A DNA stretch of 64,000 nt from Tubiluchus corallicola (Eukaryota; Priapulida; Priapulimorpha; Priapulimorphida; Tubiluchidae): NCBI GenBank assembly GCA_030141605.1, contig JAQGDQ010000247.1, positions 221,501-285,500 of the forward strand. Direction: 5' to 3'. The notes beneath the pieces are model-generated. The model ran no database searches, had not been told where the DNA came from, and saw only the letters and a list, made by a program, of their open reading frames with translations. Both the position numbers and the translations under genes were made by a program. Position 1 is the first letter of the stretch. Each line of letters starts with the position of its first letter. Of this stretch, positions 34,401 to 44,267 are shown one piece after another.

Positions 34401-36929
34401 ACTATCCGTGATTATAGACATTAATATTTTGAATATGCTCTATTCGGCTTGAAGAAACTGCCGTTTGTTAAGAGAGGCCCATTGTTTGTCCAACATTGTT
34501 AGTAATTGTGTGGTAGTTTGCCGACAGAACAGTAGGTCTTCCATTTTCTTACTATCCATCTTATTTCTATGCCACTGCATAGCATAGTACATTTTCCAAG
34601 TGGCCAAGAAGATAAAAGTACTTTTGTAATGACGCATATTGCTAAACCTCTTATTAGGTAATTGGTCGCTTTAGAATGACTATCAAAATAGTTTTTCAAA
34701 AGGAATAGCAGTTGAAATCGTTTTTAGGCTTTTGCTCTATCATTCATAATGCTAGCTTCAATTTGGGAAATTTGTTTAAATTGTTCACCTAACTTTCGTT
34801 TTGACTGATTAATGCAGTTCACGTGTCTGTTCTGTTGCAGTCTGGTGGGAAATGCAGCTCATCTCTTCATTTGTGCAGAGCAATTTGTCGAAGAGCTGAA
34901 AGACGGCAAGTTTCAGTATTAATGCAGTGCTAAGTTGTTGGCAGATGTAACAACTCCCAAGTTACTGAAATGCTAAAGACTGAGAATCATATAGGGGTGA
35001 TAATCAGCACGTGTTGTTTAGAGAATGCTGATTATCATGTCTGTTTATTCGTTTATCTACCTTCTGACTTTCTGCCCACCACCTGTTCATCCATCCTGCA
35101 AATCTGCCATTGAATTAACAAATTATTTAGTCATTAATTTTTATCGTAATCTGAATTAACTTTTTATTCTACCAAGTTATTAGAATGTTCGTATTATTTT
35201 TAAATTTTGCATGTAATTCAAAAACTTGAAACATTACTGTCATAATCCATATATTACAGATTTGTTTTTTCCTTTGTAGACCTAACACTGCTAGCTGTGA
35301 AGACTAATGAACGACTTCAAAATTTTTTGAGCAGTCAAATACTGTGGCAAATATTTTTCTCATCTATGGGTCTTTCGTCCTATATTGTCAGCAACTTGTG
35401 CATTCCGTTGTCATATTACCTCAGTATTGTGCAGTACAAGCATCTATCATTTTGAACAGTGCTACCATCTACCAGCAACTTTGGAACCTTGCATCTCTTT
35501 CACGATCATTTGATAAAATCGGCGAACTTACGTTCGCTGTTTTTTTTGTTTATGTAGTTCAACAGCAGGGGACAGAGTTAATGTAAATAATTGTGGCAGA
35601 ACTGCTATCCCTCATATTAGTGTCCATTGGACACTGAAATAGCAGATGTGTGTTGCCCACATTCCATGCATCCTCTCTTGTCAAAATAATGGCTGGGCAG
35701 CGTGACAGATTGCAAAACTATTTTCCAAGCAATCGCCCATCAATTTGCTATCCAGGTTCAGTATTGCTTAACTTTTATTGCTAAATACGTGCCGCTAAGA
35801 CTTCATGGCTATTTTCGTCTCCTGTGAATTACATATGATACTGATCGGTATGTTAACAATGATACAGTCAGTAATTTGAATAATAGTTGCAAAAAAATTT
35901 CAAAAACTTTACCTTACTCACTGATTTTTTCATAATCTAAGGGTAAAAACATGATATTTATTTTGCCAAGCCATGTTTTGTCATTATGTCACATTCACAT
36001 GTACATAATTATGCATTTATATCAATAACATTAAAGCTTATTGTTTTACAGACTTGCCTCAATAAGGGATGAAATAGATGGAGAACCTCTCAGGTACTTA
36101 AACCGGTATGTTTGAAACAGTTAACTAAGAAAACGTTTCATTGATTTCTTCATTCTACTGTACTGTAGAATAATTTGAAGTAATGTTATTTGACTTCTTA
36201 TAATAATAGGACTAAATAAGGACTAATCAAGTTTGCTAGTGTCATCGAATGCATGTATACTTGTTACCTGATTATCTGGCTTTTTCTCCAGAGTTGTTTC
36301 TTCCGGTAATCCTAGAATGTTGCACAAACTCGGTTTTGTAAATGTTGACTATTTTGTAAATATTTCTTATTTGGTGTATTCAAGTTTGTTTGTGCGGTTA
36401 ATGTATATGTACAGTCATGTTAATTTTGTTTTGGAGCAAGGGGAATACCTGAATGGCGCTTGCTTGGCAGCAAAGTTAAGCAACTCTGGGCTAGGTTATA
36501 AATAGGTGGGTGACCACCAGGAAATCGCTTTTTAGAGGTTTTTCCTGCCATGCTGCCTTTGGCTATTTATCTTGAGCCAGGCACCACTTTTTCAGGAAGA
36601 CAATTTATTCCCTAGGTGATGAATTAAGTTTTGATCCCAACAACTTTCTCCATTAATTAGGCCTTGCCGTTAAATGTTAGGATCCCAACTGTTACATATA
36701 ATTTGCAAACACACTACTGATTTTGCAAAGATGTTTTCGGAAAGATCTTATGTTTTTTCTTAGACTCAGTGACTATCTGTTCACCGTAGCCAGATTTTCT
36801 GTACAAGAGGAGGGTAACTCTGAAATTGTTTACCGGCGACCTCGACCAGGACAGCAAGATGGCTGGAATCAAAGTGACACAAGCAGTAGCAGCAGCGAGT
36901 CAAGCACCACGGGTAGCAGCAAGAGCTAA
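31403..36929 (+). CDS. MMAB: MMAB, cob(I)alamin adenosyltransferase
   Basis: ATP:cob(I)alamin adenosyltransferase (PduO type), which makes adenosylcobalamin for methylmalonyl-CoA mutase, normally in mitochondria. Coding exons: 31403-31410 (tentative), 31513-31562, 31901-31994, 32838-32968, 33760-33857, 34841-34926, 36052-36105, 36764-36929. All phases agree, giving 228 aa against about 250 in human. Motifs in order: [13 protein letters not shown] (ATP-binding N-terminal loop), [40 protein letters not shown] (active-site Arg/Glu helix), [16 protein letters not shown]. The C-terminus is an unusual Ser-rich tail ([16 protein letters not shown]). The 8-nt first exon (ATG TCA GA then GTAAGT) fits in phase but leaves no mitochondrial presequence, so another upstream first exon may exist. 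The donor after exon 34841-34926 (GTGCTA) is weak and was chosen by frame. Confidence 0.92.
33159..33455 (+). pseudogene. CR1/L2-like LINE relic with decayed 2A-like motif
   Basis: The open frame reads [20 protein letters not shown] then [18 protein letters not shown]-type LINEs of several invertebrate groups carry LLLLSGDVELNPGP followed by a beta strand of the endonuclease (HxNxRSL). Here the 2A-like NPGP has become NPDL and the endonuclease catalytic residues are absent downstream. It sits in the MMAB intron 32969-33759 in sense orientation. Confidence 0.65.
36440..36720 (+). mobile_element. 5S rRNA-derived SINE (SINE3-like) or 5S pseudogene
   Basis: AAGTTAAGCAACTCTGGGCT, AGGTTATAAATAGGTGG and TGGGTGACCACCAGGAAAT align in order with the A box, intermediate element and C box of 5S rRNA genes (AAGCTAAGCAGGGTCGGGCC, GGTTAGTACTTGGATGG, TGGGAGACCGCCTGGGAAT). 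A non-5S body of about 190 bases follows, which favours a SINE over a plain pseudogene. It lies in the last MMAB intron (36106-36763), just before the terminal exon. Confidence 0.65.
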
Positions 36930-37311
36930 ACATATGAGTTAAAAAGGTGCAATAATAGAGACTGGTAGATAGAAGTCGATGTGAATGTAGAGAGAGAACG
37001 CATGTTTCAAAAGCAGCACGTATGGCTACAGCTGTGTAAAGTTTACAGAAAGTCAAACGAATATTGGAGATCAGTATCTAAAACCACAGGCTACCAGTAG
37101 AGTGTAAACTGAGCTGTGAAGACTTCGAGAAGTAGGAAGTAACTAAAAGCTAAGAGAGTATCAAAAGATATGCATTACAGTGTTTTAGTGTCTTCATGTA
37201 TTTGAAATGCAGATTAAGATACATTATAGTGAAATGCAACAGATTAAAATGCATTAGAAGTTCAGATTGCTAGTTTTATGCAATTTACTTATTAAAATGC
37301 TCATGTTATTA

Positions 37312-37368
37312 AATAAACTAGTTGTATAAATGTAATTTAAATTATGTCTTAGCAGTAATCGAAATAAA
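37312..37368 (+). terminator. Candidate poly(A) signals of MMAB
   Basis: AATAAA occurs at 37312-37317 and 37363-37368, about 380-440 bases after the MMAB stop. T-rich sequence follows. Either could serve as the cleavage signal. Confidence 0.45.
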
Positions 37369-37369
37369 A

Positions 37370-38758
37370 TGATGTTTCGTTTTCCAGAAACAATTTTTTA
37401 TGCCATTGTTGATTTGAAAAAATTCAAACCTAAAGAATATTATTTTTTCAACAGAACCATATTTTTAAAAATTTTCAAAACCATAGATACAAAAACAAAC
37501 GTACAATAGGCACATTCACGCAATTTGCCTGAGATTGATTTATTTGAGAAAGCTAAAACTACATTAAGCGATTTAAATGTCTTTATTATTTTACTTATTT
37601 TTAACTGTTTCTAATTTTCTAATAATCTATTTTTCTAATTCCTATCAGTTCTTCCTTAAAAGTCAACAAAAAAAAGAAAGGAACATTTGATGACATTCTC
37701 GTTATGAAACTCCTATAATCGACCCCCTTCTAGCGACTTTTGGCCATTGGTGCTGCAAATGGCAGCAACAGCAGATAATTGTTGTTTATCCAAATGCTGT
37801 TTATTCTACTTTTCATGTCTTTGTTGGTTTTTATCTACTCTTGTTTTTTTCAATCATTTCGTTTTCTCATTTCTGGAGGTTCAATCATTTCGTGTAAAAG
37901 AAAACGTAGCTTATTCACCATTTTTTGAGTAATATATTAATGACTTTTTGTCCAACTGTCTACAGTTATCAAAACATTAACAGTTGGTATCATGTCAAAC
38001 ATTACTCACAGTTAAAACAGAAACATTGCAATCAACAAAAGCAAGACAGAAGAGTATCAGACAATGTAAAGAGGAAAATGGAACAAGGCGAAGAAGAGAT
38101 AAGAGAAGAGAAGAGAAGAGAAGAGAAGAGAAGAGAAGAGAAGAGAAGGATATAAACAGAAGGAAAGTAGTAACTTTGACTGCATAAACAAAGTTAATAG
38201 TAAGTTGATTGTGCAACCAAAGCACTTTACCTCTCTTTATGTTCTTCTTTTCTGTCAGGGAGCTGACTAGATTACCAATTGGTCTTTCGCTGCCATCTCT
38301 TTACAAAATGTTTCCGAAGTATCTTTTGCATTATGTCTGTAACAAGACAAAATAAAGATATTATTATGTTCTCATATCTTCTTTACATTATTCCATTTCT
38401 CTTTTCCTTTATCTGTTACTCTTCTGTTTTACTTTCGCTGATTATAAAGATAAAACAAAACAAAAAATCTCATTGGAAACAAAAGTTCTAAACTACAATA
38501 GAAGAAGCAAGATGCGCGTCGGCATTGAAGGGGGTATAGATGAACCTGATTTGCATCAACATCTGTAGCGACAGCATCAGTTAGACTTACAGAAAATTCC
38601 CAGTGGTAATAAATTTGAAAGAATTACAGAAATCTGGTGGACAAATCATAAATTTTGCAAGTTTCGTTCTTGTGAAGTTCTTAGCAACATTGAAAGACAC
38701 GTGTGCCATTACCGAGGGATTCTTACATAGCCAGAACAATGTCCGCAGATTTGCTTTA
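37370..38758. other. Intergenic, no gene seen
   Basis: AT-rich sequence with one pentanucleotide microsatellite at 38093-38150. Open frames here look random, and no motif or family was recognised. Confidence 0.4.
38101..38148. repeat. (AAGAG)n microsatellite
   Basis: Nine to ten uninterrupted AAGAG units, purine-only on the plus strand, flanked by degenerate GAAGA copies. Confidence 0.95.
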
Positions 38759-38759
38759 C

Positions 38760-39603
38760 TGGGCCCTTTCACAGTGAGGACGCACATTAAAATGCTTTGA
38801 GGAGAAATTCCTGGTGGTTTTCCTCACGAAAATGCAACACATTGTTTTCTATAGCGCGTTTCACAGTGACGCCTCATGGGGAATTTTCAGTGTGAAATTC
38901 ATCGTGAGGAATCCTGTCGCCAGCTAGAACCTATGCGTCCTCCTCACAATGAAAATTACCACATGGTAGGAATACTGCATGTTCTATTTTCGTGAGAATT
39001 CCTCGTGGAATTCTTATTAAAATTTAACTACTCAGTTATTTCTTCCTTGTTTAACACACAACAATTAACACACTTCAGCATAAAATCAGAAGATTTCATC
39101 TCCCTTTTAACAGGACGACTTTGTGTTTTATTAATGCAACAGCGATGGCTATATTCGTGAAAAAACAAGCATATATTTATATTATATATGCAGATTTTCA
39201 TACTTTGAAGTGGTTAGTAGGACTTTACTAGAAAAAGACAAACAGGTCTAACATTACATTGACTAATATTATTAATTGTATTTTAATGTGCATACAAGGT
39301 TGCAATAACGCAATGATGCTGTCTTGTTTCGTTAATTGGGTGTACCCAATAATGACGGTAATTAATACTATAGTAATAATAGTAAGCACTCGGTAACGTC
39401 GTCTTCGTTGTCCATGTTGACGAGTGATAGCTTATTGCCTGCAACTCTCAAAGTTACCTCCAGCTAACTGGACGCACGAAAAAACCCGGTGTTTCACTGT
39501 GAAATGAACTTTCTTGCTGCATTAGATTTGGTTAAAAATCGGAAATTTTCTGACAGTAGTTCCGTGCATCATTTTCCTTGCGCCCTTACTGTGAAATGGG
39601 CCT
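38760..39603. mobile_element. Non-autonomous DNA transposon with terminal inverted repeats
   Basis: The left end GGGCCCTTTCACAGTGAGGA (38761 on) is mirrored at the right end, whose inverse reads GGCCCATTTCACAGTAAGGG (39602 inward), with one indel and a few mismatches over about 23 bases. Subterminal copies of TTTCACAGTGA occur again near 38867. No transposase frame is present. The target duplication is unclear, so the superfamily (PIF/Harbinger or other) is not assigned. Confidence 0.6.
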
Positions 39604-40609
39604 AGACGGACTCTGTTCTTGACGTGTGTAGAACAAAATATGATGATCAAAATGGTTTGTTTTGTTGCATAAGTGGTTACTACTACTGGTACTGATGAAC
39701 TTCTAGACAGCGTTTAACTGAGCTTGTACGCTGAATGTTTATTTTCATAACAGCTGGTTGCTTTGCGGGTAATGCGAGATTGTTGGTTTTGATGGGAATG
39801 ATAGATTTTCTTAACGATGACCTCCTCAATGGTCAGATTTTAACTGGCATTTGTTTGCTTTGCTGTTCGGGGTCAAGTAACTTGGTGTATGCATACATTA
39901 AAGCAAAATTATAGAATTGGAAGATGTATGTTAGTTTACTGCAAGGTCTGAGTTTCATAAAATGCCTCAAGATTTAGACAAAGTCGCAATAGATTTGCGT
40001 GCGTGTCACCATATTGCATGAACCATCAGAGAAAAAATTTCCTTGCGTAGAGTCTCTACTTCTTCCGCATTTTACCTACCCTCTAAATTGCTTTTACATA
40101 ATGCTTGTCGTGGATAAAGCCTTAAGATTGTGTAGCTTATTCTTCCCTATTGCGCATGCCTCCTAGTAACATTTATGAGCTTGTGTTCTGATCTTACGAA
40201 TAGTCCTACAACACAGTACACAAAAATATCGTAATTCATACCCTTGAAAAATATCGTACCGTAGTACCTACGCGCAGAATTAAGTTTTTACTTGTCCAAA
40301 TTTTGTGAAAGCCAGTCGTGATATACTTTTTGCTAGTAGCAAAAATATTTGGTTGTTTTAGGGTGATTTCTTGTGATGAGGTGGCAGCACACAGTAGGAA
40401 GAAATTAAATTTAAATTGTGGATTTTGGAACTTATGTTGCAAATAAATATATAAAAATGTAGAATGTTTTCTCTTCTACTAATTATTTACAGTCATAATT
40501 TGAAGATTATTGTCAGGCGGTTATAATTCTTTAGAGTGATGGAACGAATCAACAACTAACTGAAATCTTTGAAAAAACTTACATAAAAATATCAATAATG
40601 TAAAAATGT
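39604..40609. other. Intergenic, nothing recognised
   Basis: No coding motif, tandem repeat or terminal repeat was identified in this stretch. Confidence 0.35.
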
Positions 40610-40690
40610 CCGAACACAGACTGGATTTGAACCAGGGACTTTGGGCTGACCTGGCGGATGTCAACCGCTGTGCTACCTTGCCCCCAGCGA
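40610..40690 (-). mobile_element. tRNA-derived SINE head
   Basis: On the minus strand TAGCACAGCGGT resembles a pol III A box, and CTGGTTCAAATCCAG is a perfect T-arm with the loop TTCAAAT containing the B box. The acceptor and anticodon stems do not pair, so this is not a functional tRNA gene. Confidence 0.5.
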
Positions 40691-41029
40691 TCTTGAGAGA
40701 TCCTAGTTAATCCTTGTGCCTGGCCAATCATTTGGCATTTCTTAGAGTAGTCCACCCACTACATTGATACTATCCTAACGAATTAGATTACTTTAGTTTA
40801 ACTAATTTGTTCTCTTTAATCAATTTATTTTAATAAAATTAATCTAATTCATTGGTAATTACTCTAGGGTTAGCGAACGAATTCTTAAATGAATAGGCAG
40901 TCTAGGACCTGTCATTAATTGTCATAATCTTGAATGTTGATCAAGATTATTATTAGTTCACATTTCCTGTCTTTCAAATTTAGTTTCAAAATTTAATTAA
41001 CTGTGAATTTGTAACATCATGAAAGCCTA

Positions 41030-41115
41030 TCGTGACTGCTGGGACACGGTAATCTTGCTGTTATGGCACTGCTGGGTAAGGGAAAGGACCCTGGTTAAAA
41101 TCAATGCCGCATCCC
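41030..41115 (+). mobile_element. Weak tRNA-like SINE fragment
   Basis: ACCCTGGTTAAAATCAATG resembles a degenerate B box, preceded at about 45 bases by GGGACACGGTAATCTTGC. The evidence is thin and no tail was found. Confidence 0.25.
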
Positions 41116-41717
41116 GAATTTTTCACGTTTTTTGGCTTTTGCGTACATTTAGTTTCAAAAACTTTAAAGTGTGAGACGTTCCATTATTTGTCTGCTACTC
41201 TTATAAGTAGCTTGTGATATATTATGTACGTGAAGACTGTAGGGGCATCAAAAATTATATCAATTATCATTTAATAATTATCTATACTAAAGCGTTCAGA
41301 AGCAGCGGTGTTACTGTCGACAGGTGCTTATTATGTGGGCAGGCATTATTTTCGCCTAGTGTCTGCTCTCTCACCTAATATAAATCGAAAAAGAACAATA
41401 TAAAAATTTAACAGCAAACAAAACGAAAATTTTATTAATCATTTTTCTTCAGCCTGACCACAGTTACCTGAATGAATGGGAGGACTCTGGGGCTGGGTTA
41501 ATTCGCACTGAGAGGGGTTACAAAGCAGCTGAGGTTCGCTGTAATGTCCTCAGATGATCCAGAGAAGAAATTGGGCCTGTTCTGTCTAACTACGCCTGTA
41601 CTGTCTAATTACGCCTGTTCTGTCTAATTCAACTGTTTCTTGTTTGCTGATGATTATGATTATCATCAATAATATGATTACTTGTATCAGTTCTTGTATA
41701 ATTATTAAAAGTACCTA

Positions 41718-41747
41718 TGTAAAGTACACCTTCATGTGTACTTTACA
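41718..41747. repeat. 12-bp perfect hairpin
   Basis: TGTAAAGTACAC and GTGTACTTTACA flank a 6-base loop, just upstream of the SINE at 41764. Confidence 0.8.
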
Positions 41748-41763
41748 CATAAACCAGTGTCCA

Positions 41764-42023
41764 TAAACACATAAACATATAGTCTAGTGGTAATGTGAGG
41801 GGGAGGTCGCCTGGGAGTCGTGAGATCGATACTATAGCCGGGTAATACCAGACTTTAAAAATGGTGCCTGCCTATATATGCCCTGTTTGTGGCGTCGTGT
41901 TTAGGATAAAAGCAGAATAACAATAGTCTCTGTTTTGTAGCTGTAGGATTGTTATTTACAGTCGGCAAAAAAGCTCTTTGAGTTTATTATAATTGTTTAT
42001 ATAAAAGCCGACATTAAATAAAG

Positions 42024-42112
<89 letters not shown>
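41764..42112 (+). mobile_element. tRNA-like SINE with (ATT)n tail
   Basis: An A-box-like TAGTCTAGTGGTAATG and a B-box-like GAGATCGATACT about 40 bases later form a pol III head. A body of about 180 bases follows, containing AAAAAAGCTCTTTGAG and AAAGCCGACATTAAATAAAG, then a long ATT repeat. The order head, body and simple-repeat tail is typical of LINE-mobilised SINEs. Confidence 0.55.
42025..42112. repeat. (ATT)n microsatellite
   Basis: About 29 uninterrupted ATT/TTA units. It directly follows AAATAAAG of the SINE body and is best read as that element's tail. Confidence 0.97.
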
Positions 42113-42435
42113 CTCTAGCCTGTAGGTTTCGGCCTGGAGACAAGGCCCCACTGGGTTGCGGGACCGTAGTCGATTTTTATTTTTAATAAAAGATGATAAA
42201 AAATTCTTGTTCATTGATTGATATTTTACAAAATAATGCTTTTTTGTTAAACTAAGAATTTAAAAACTCTGTACTTGCGGATTATCTGCATTATTACGCG
42301 CCTCACCAACTGCAAAACAACGTTTTTCCTTATTAAAAAATCTCTCTTTGTTAAAAACTAGCAAATGTTGAGGACAGCATAATCAAAAGATAATGAAGCT
42401 AAACAGCGCTGAGCTTGGTTAGAAAGTGAATGAAT

Positions 42436-42765
42436 GAGAAAGCTAGCAAAGTAAATGACTACTAGGAAAACTAGCAAAGAAAGTGACTACTGGGAAAACT
42501 AGCAAAGAAAGTGACTACTGGGAAAACTAGCAAAGTAAATAATATCTGGGAAAAATAGCAAACTGAGTGACTACTGATAAAACTAGCAAAGTGGATGACT
42601 AGTAGGAAAACTAGCAAAGAAAGTGACTACTGGGAAAATTAGCAAAGTGAGTGACTACTGGGAAAATTAGCAAAGTGAGTGACTACTGGGAAAATTAGCA
42701 AAGTGAGTGACTACTGGGAAAACTACCAAACTGAATTGCTGCTGGAAAAACTAACAAATCAATCT
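42436..42765. repeat. 28-bp minisatellite
   Basis: About a dozen imperfect units with consensus GACTACTGGGAAAACTAGCA then AAGAAAGT. Adjacent units often share private variants (for example AAAATTAGC in three neighbours), indicating local duplication. Confidence 0.93.
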
Positions 42766-43636
42766 TACATGTCATCTATTCTGAGGTAGGCGAGCTGAAA
42801 GGTGTTCCCATACAATGGTATCATTGTTTAGCACATTGCACTCAAAACTTACACCTGGCTAGGTATTTTGGTAACTAAAAGAAGCCATCAGTAAAAACGA
42901 CATCTGTTCTGTACTTCACTCATAATTTGTATGATAAGTAATGAGCTGTTAAATATCTTACAAGAGAAAGAGACCGAAAAAGACAAATTAGCCATAGTTT
43001 ATTGCTCTACTGGCGGATTACACGCGGCAGCTTTTTTTATAAATCTTTAGTATGAGTGTCTAACTGTCCGACTCTCACAGCTGCTGTTTTCGACGATGTT
43101 TGTCTTGTAAAAAAATCTCCGAAAAACACTTAAACCGAAAGAAAAATATTATGATCGGCAGAATTTTTTATTTACATAGTAAAAATGCAGATGTTCGGCT
43201 TGTTTCAGCAGAAAAAAATCGCAACTGCTGAAGAATGGCGTGGTGGTACTGCTGACTCCATTTCTTATTATATTGTATTGCCAAACGGGGAACGCGGATT
43301 ATATCACTGATTGCTGTTTTGAGATTTCCTAAAAAAATCTTCATCAACCGTCTGATGTGCTGCATAAAATCTTTTCCTTCATATTAACAGGTTGCACCAG
43401 AAGTCAGTGCCTGTTAAATTAATCTTTAAGGCCATTTCTATTTCAACTATACTTCCTTCACCGAAGTTTGGAGCGCTCCATGTTTAGCAGAAATACTAGC
43501 TTACCTGCAAGTACCCTGTGTGCTTTCCACATAAAGATTATACGTTCTTTTATGTGAAATTAAGGTAGGCAGAAAACACGAAAAACATCTCTAACTTTTT
43601 GCTGAAATTAAATTTCTACAATATTTACAAGTGAAT

Positions 43637-43873
43637 TTACTCGCCATACGAATTAAAACTTTGTTGGAGTGATTGCAGACCCAACAGAAGCATTGTCATT
43701 TCAGAAACTTGGCAATAACTACCAGCGCTGTCTCGTCTCGTTTTGTATTTTTCACTGCATTTGAAGTACAAGCCACCTTCGCAACACTCTCTGTAATACT
43801 CTGAGGCACAGTAGTAACAAGCAACCTTTGGCAAACAACGTGAATTAACACGTTTTATGGCTGATATTCTCAT
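43637..43873 (-). CDS. Speculative cysteine-rich secreted-peptide exon
   Basis: A 78-codon frame from the only nearby ATG. Its core lies between a Lys-Arg and an Arg-Arg pair and has cysteines spaced C-x5-C-x2-C-x7-C-C-x7-C, with motifs ACYYCASEYYRECC and LYFKCSEKY. Dibasic flanks and clustered cysteines recall processed neuropeptides or small secreted peptides. No signal peptide is visible; it would need an upstream exon. The 3' part (MTMLLLGLQSLQQ) could be intron read-through. The family is unknown, and the frame could be chance. Confidence 0.25.
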   Translation of the reverse strand: MRISAIKRVNSRCLPKVACYYCASEYYRECCEGGLYFKCSEKYKTRRDSAGSYCQVSEMTMLLLGLQSLQQSFNSYGE

Positions 43874-44078
43874 AAATATGGATTGCGAGTGATAGCTAAT
43901 TTGCTGGCATTGGGTGATGTAAGCACTAAAGGGTTGAGTCTCAACCCTTGTAATCAACCATTGAGAAATATAGGATGGTAGTTAAGGGAGAAACAACGGT
44001 ATGGAAAACAGGTCATTTGGAAAAACAAGTTGTGAGAATAAGATAATGCCCTTCTGAGACTTGCCATGGTCATAATTT

Positions 44079-44267
44079 CGTAATAGAAGTCCTCAAAAAT
44101 TCTTTATTTTTTTCATGAGCTTTCGTACCTCTCGGATTTTATCGGCAATTCTAAAAAGAATTATGTCTAAAAAAATCCCAGAGGAAAAGACGTATCAGGC
44201 GAGTTGCACACTTGTAGAAAAAAATAAAGAATTTTTGAGATTTATGGGCATTTGGACTTCTTTTACG
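44079..44267. mobile_element. Foldback (inverted-repeat) element
   Basis: CTCAAAAATTCTTTATTTTT plus TTC at 44092-44114 is perfectly inverted at 44217-44239, and the outer arms CGTAATAGAAGTCC (44079-44092) and GGACTTCTTTTACG (44254-44267) also pair with one mismatch. The result is a 190-bp foldback with an offset in one arm, likely a small MITE. Confidence 0.65.

Noticed and set aside
40610-40690. Functional tRNA gene
   Set aside because: The T-arm is perfect but the acceptor and anticodon stems do not pair, so a SINE head fits better.
42014-42214. Poly-Ile open frame
   Set aside because: A translation of the ATT microsatellite tail of a SINE.
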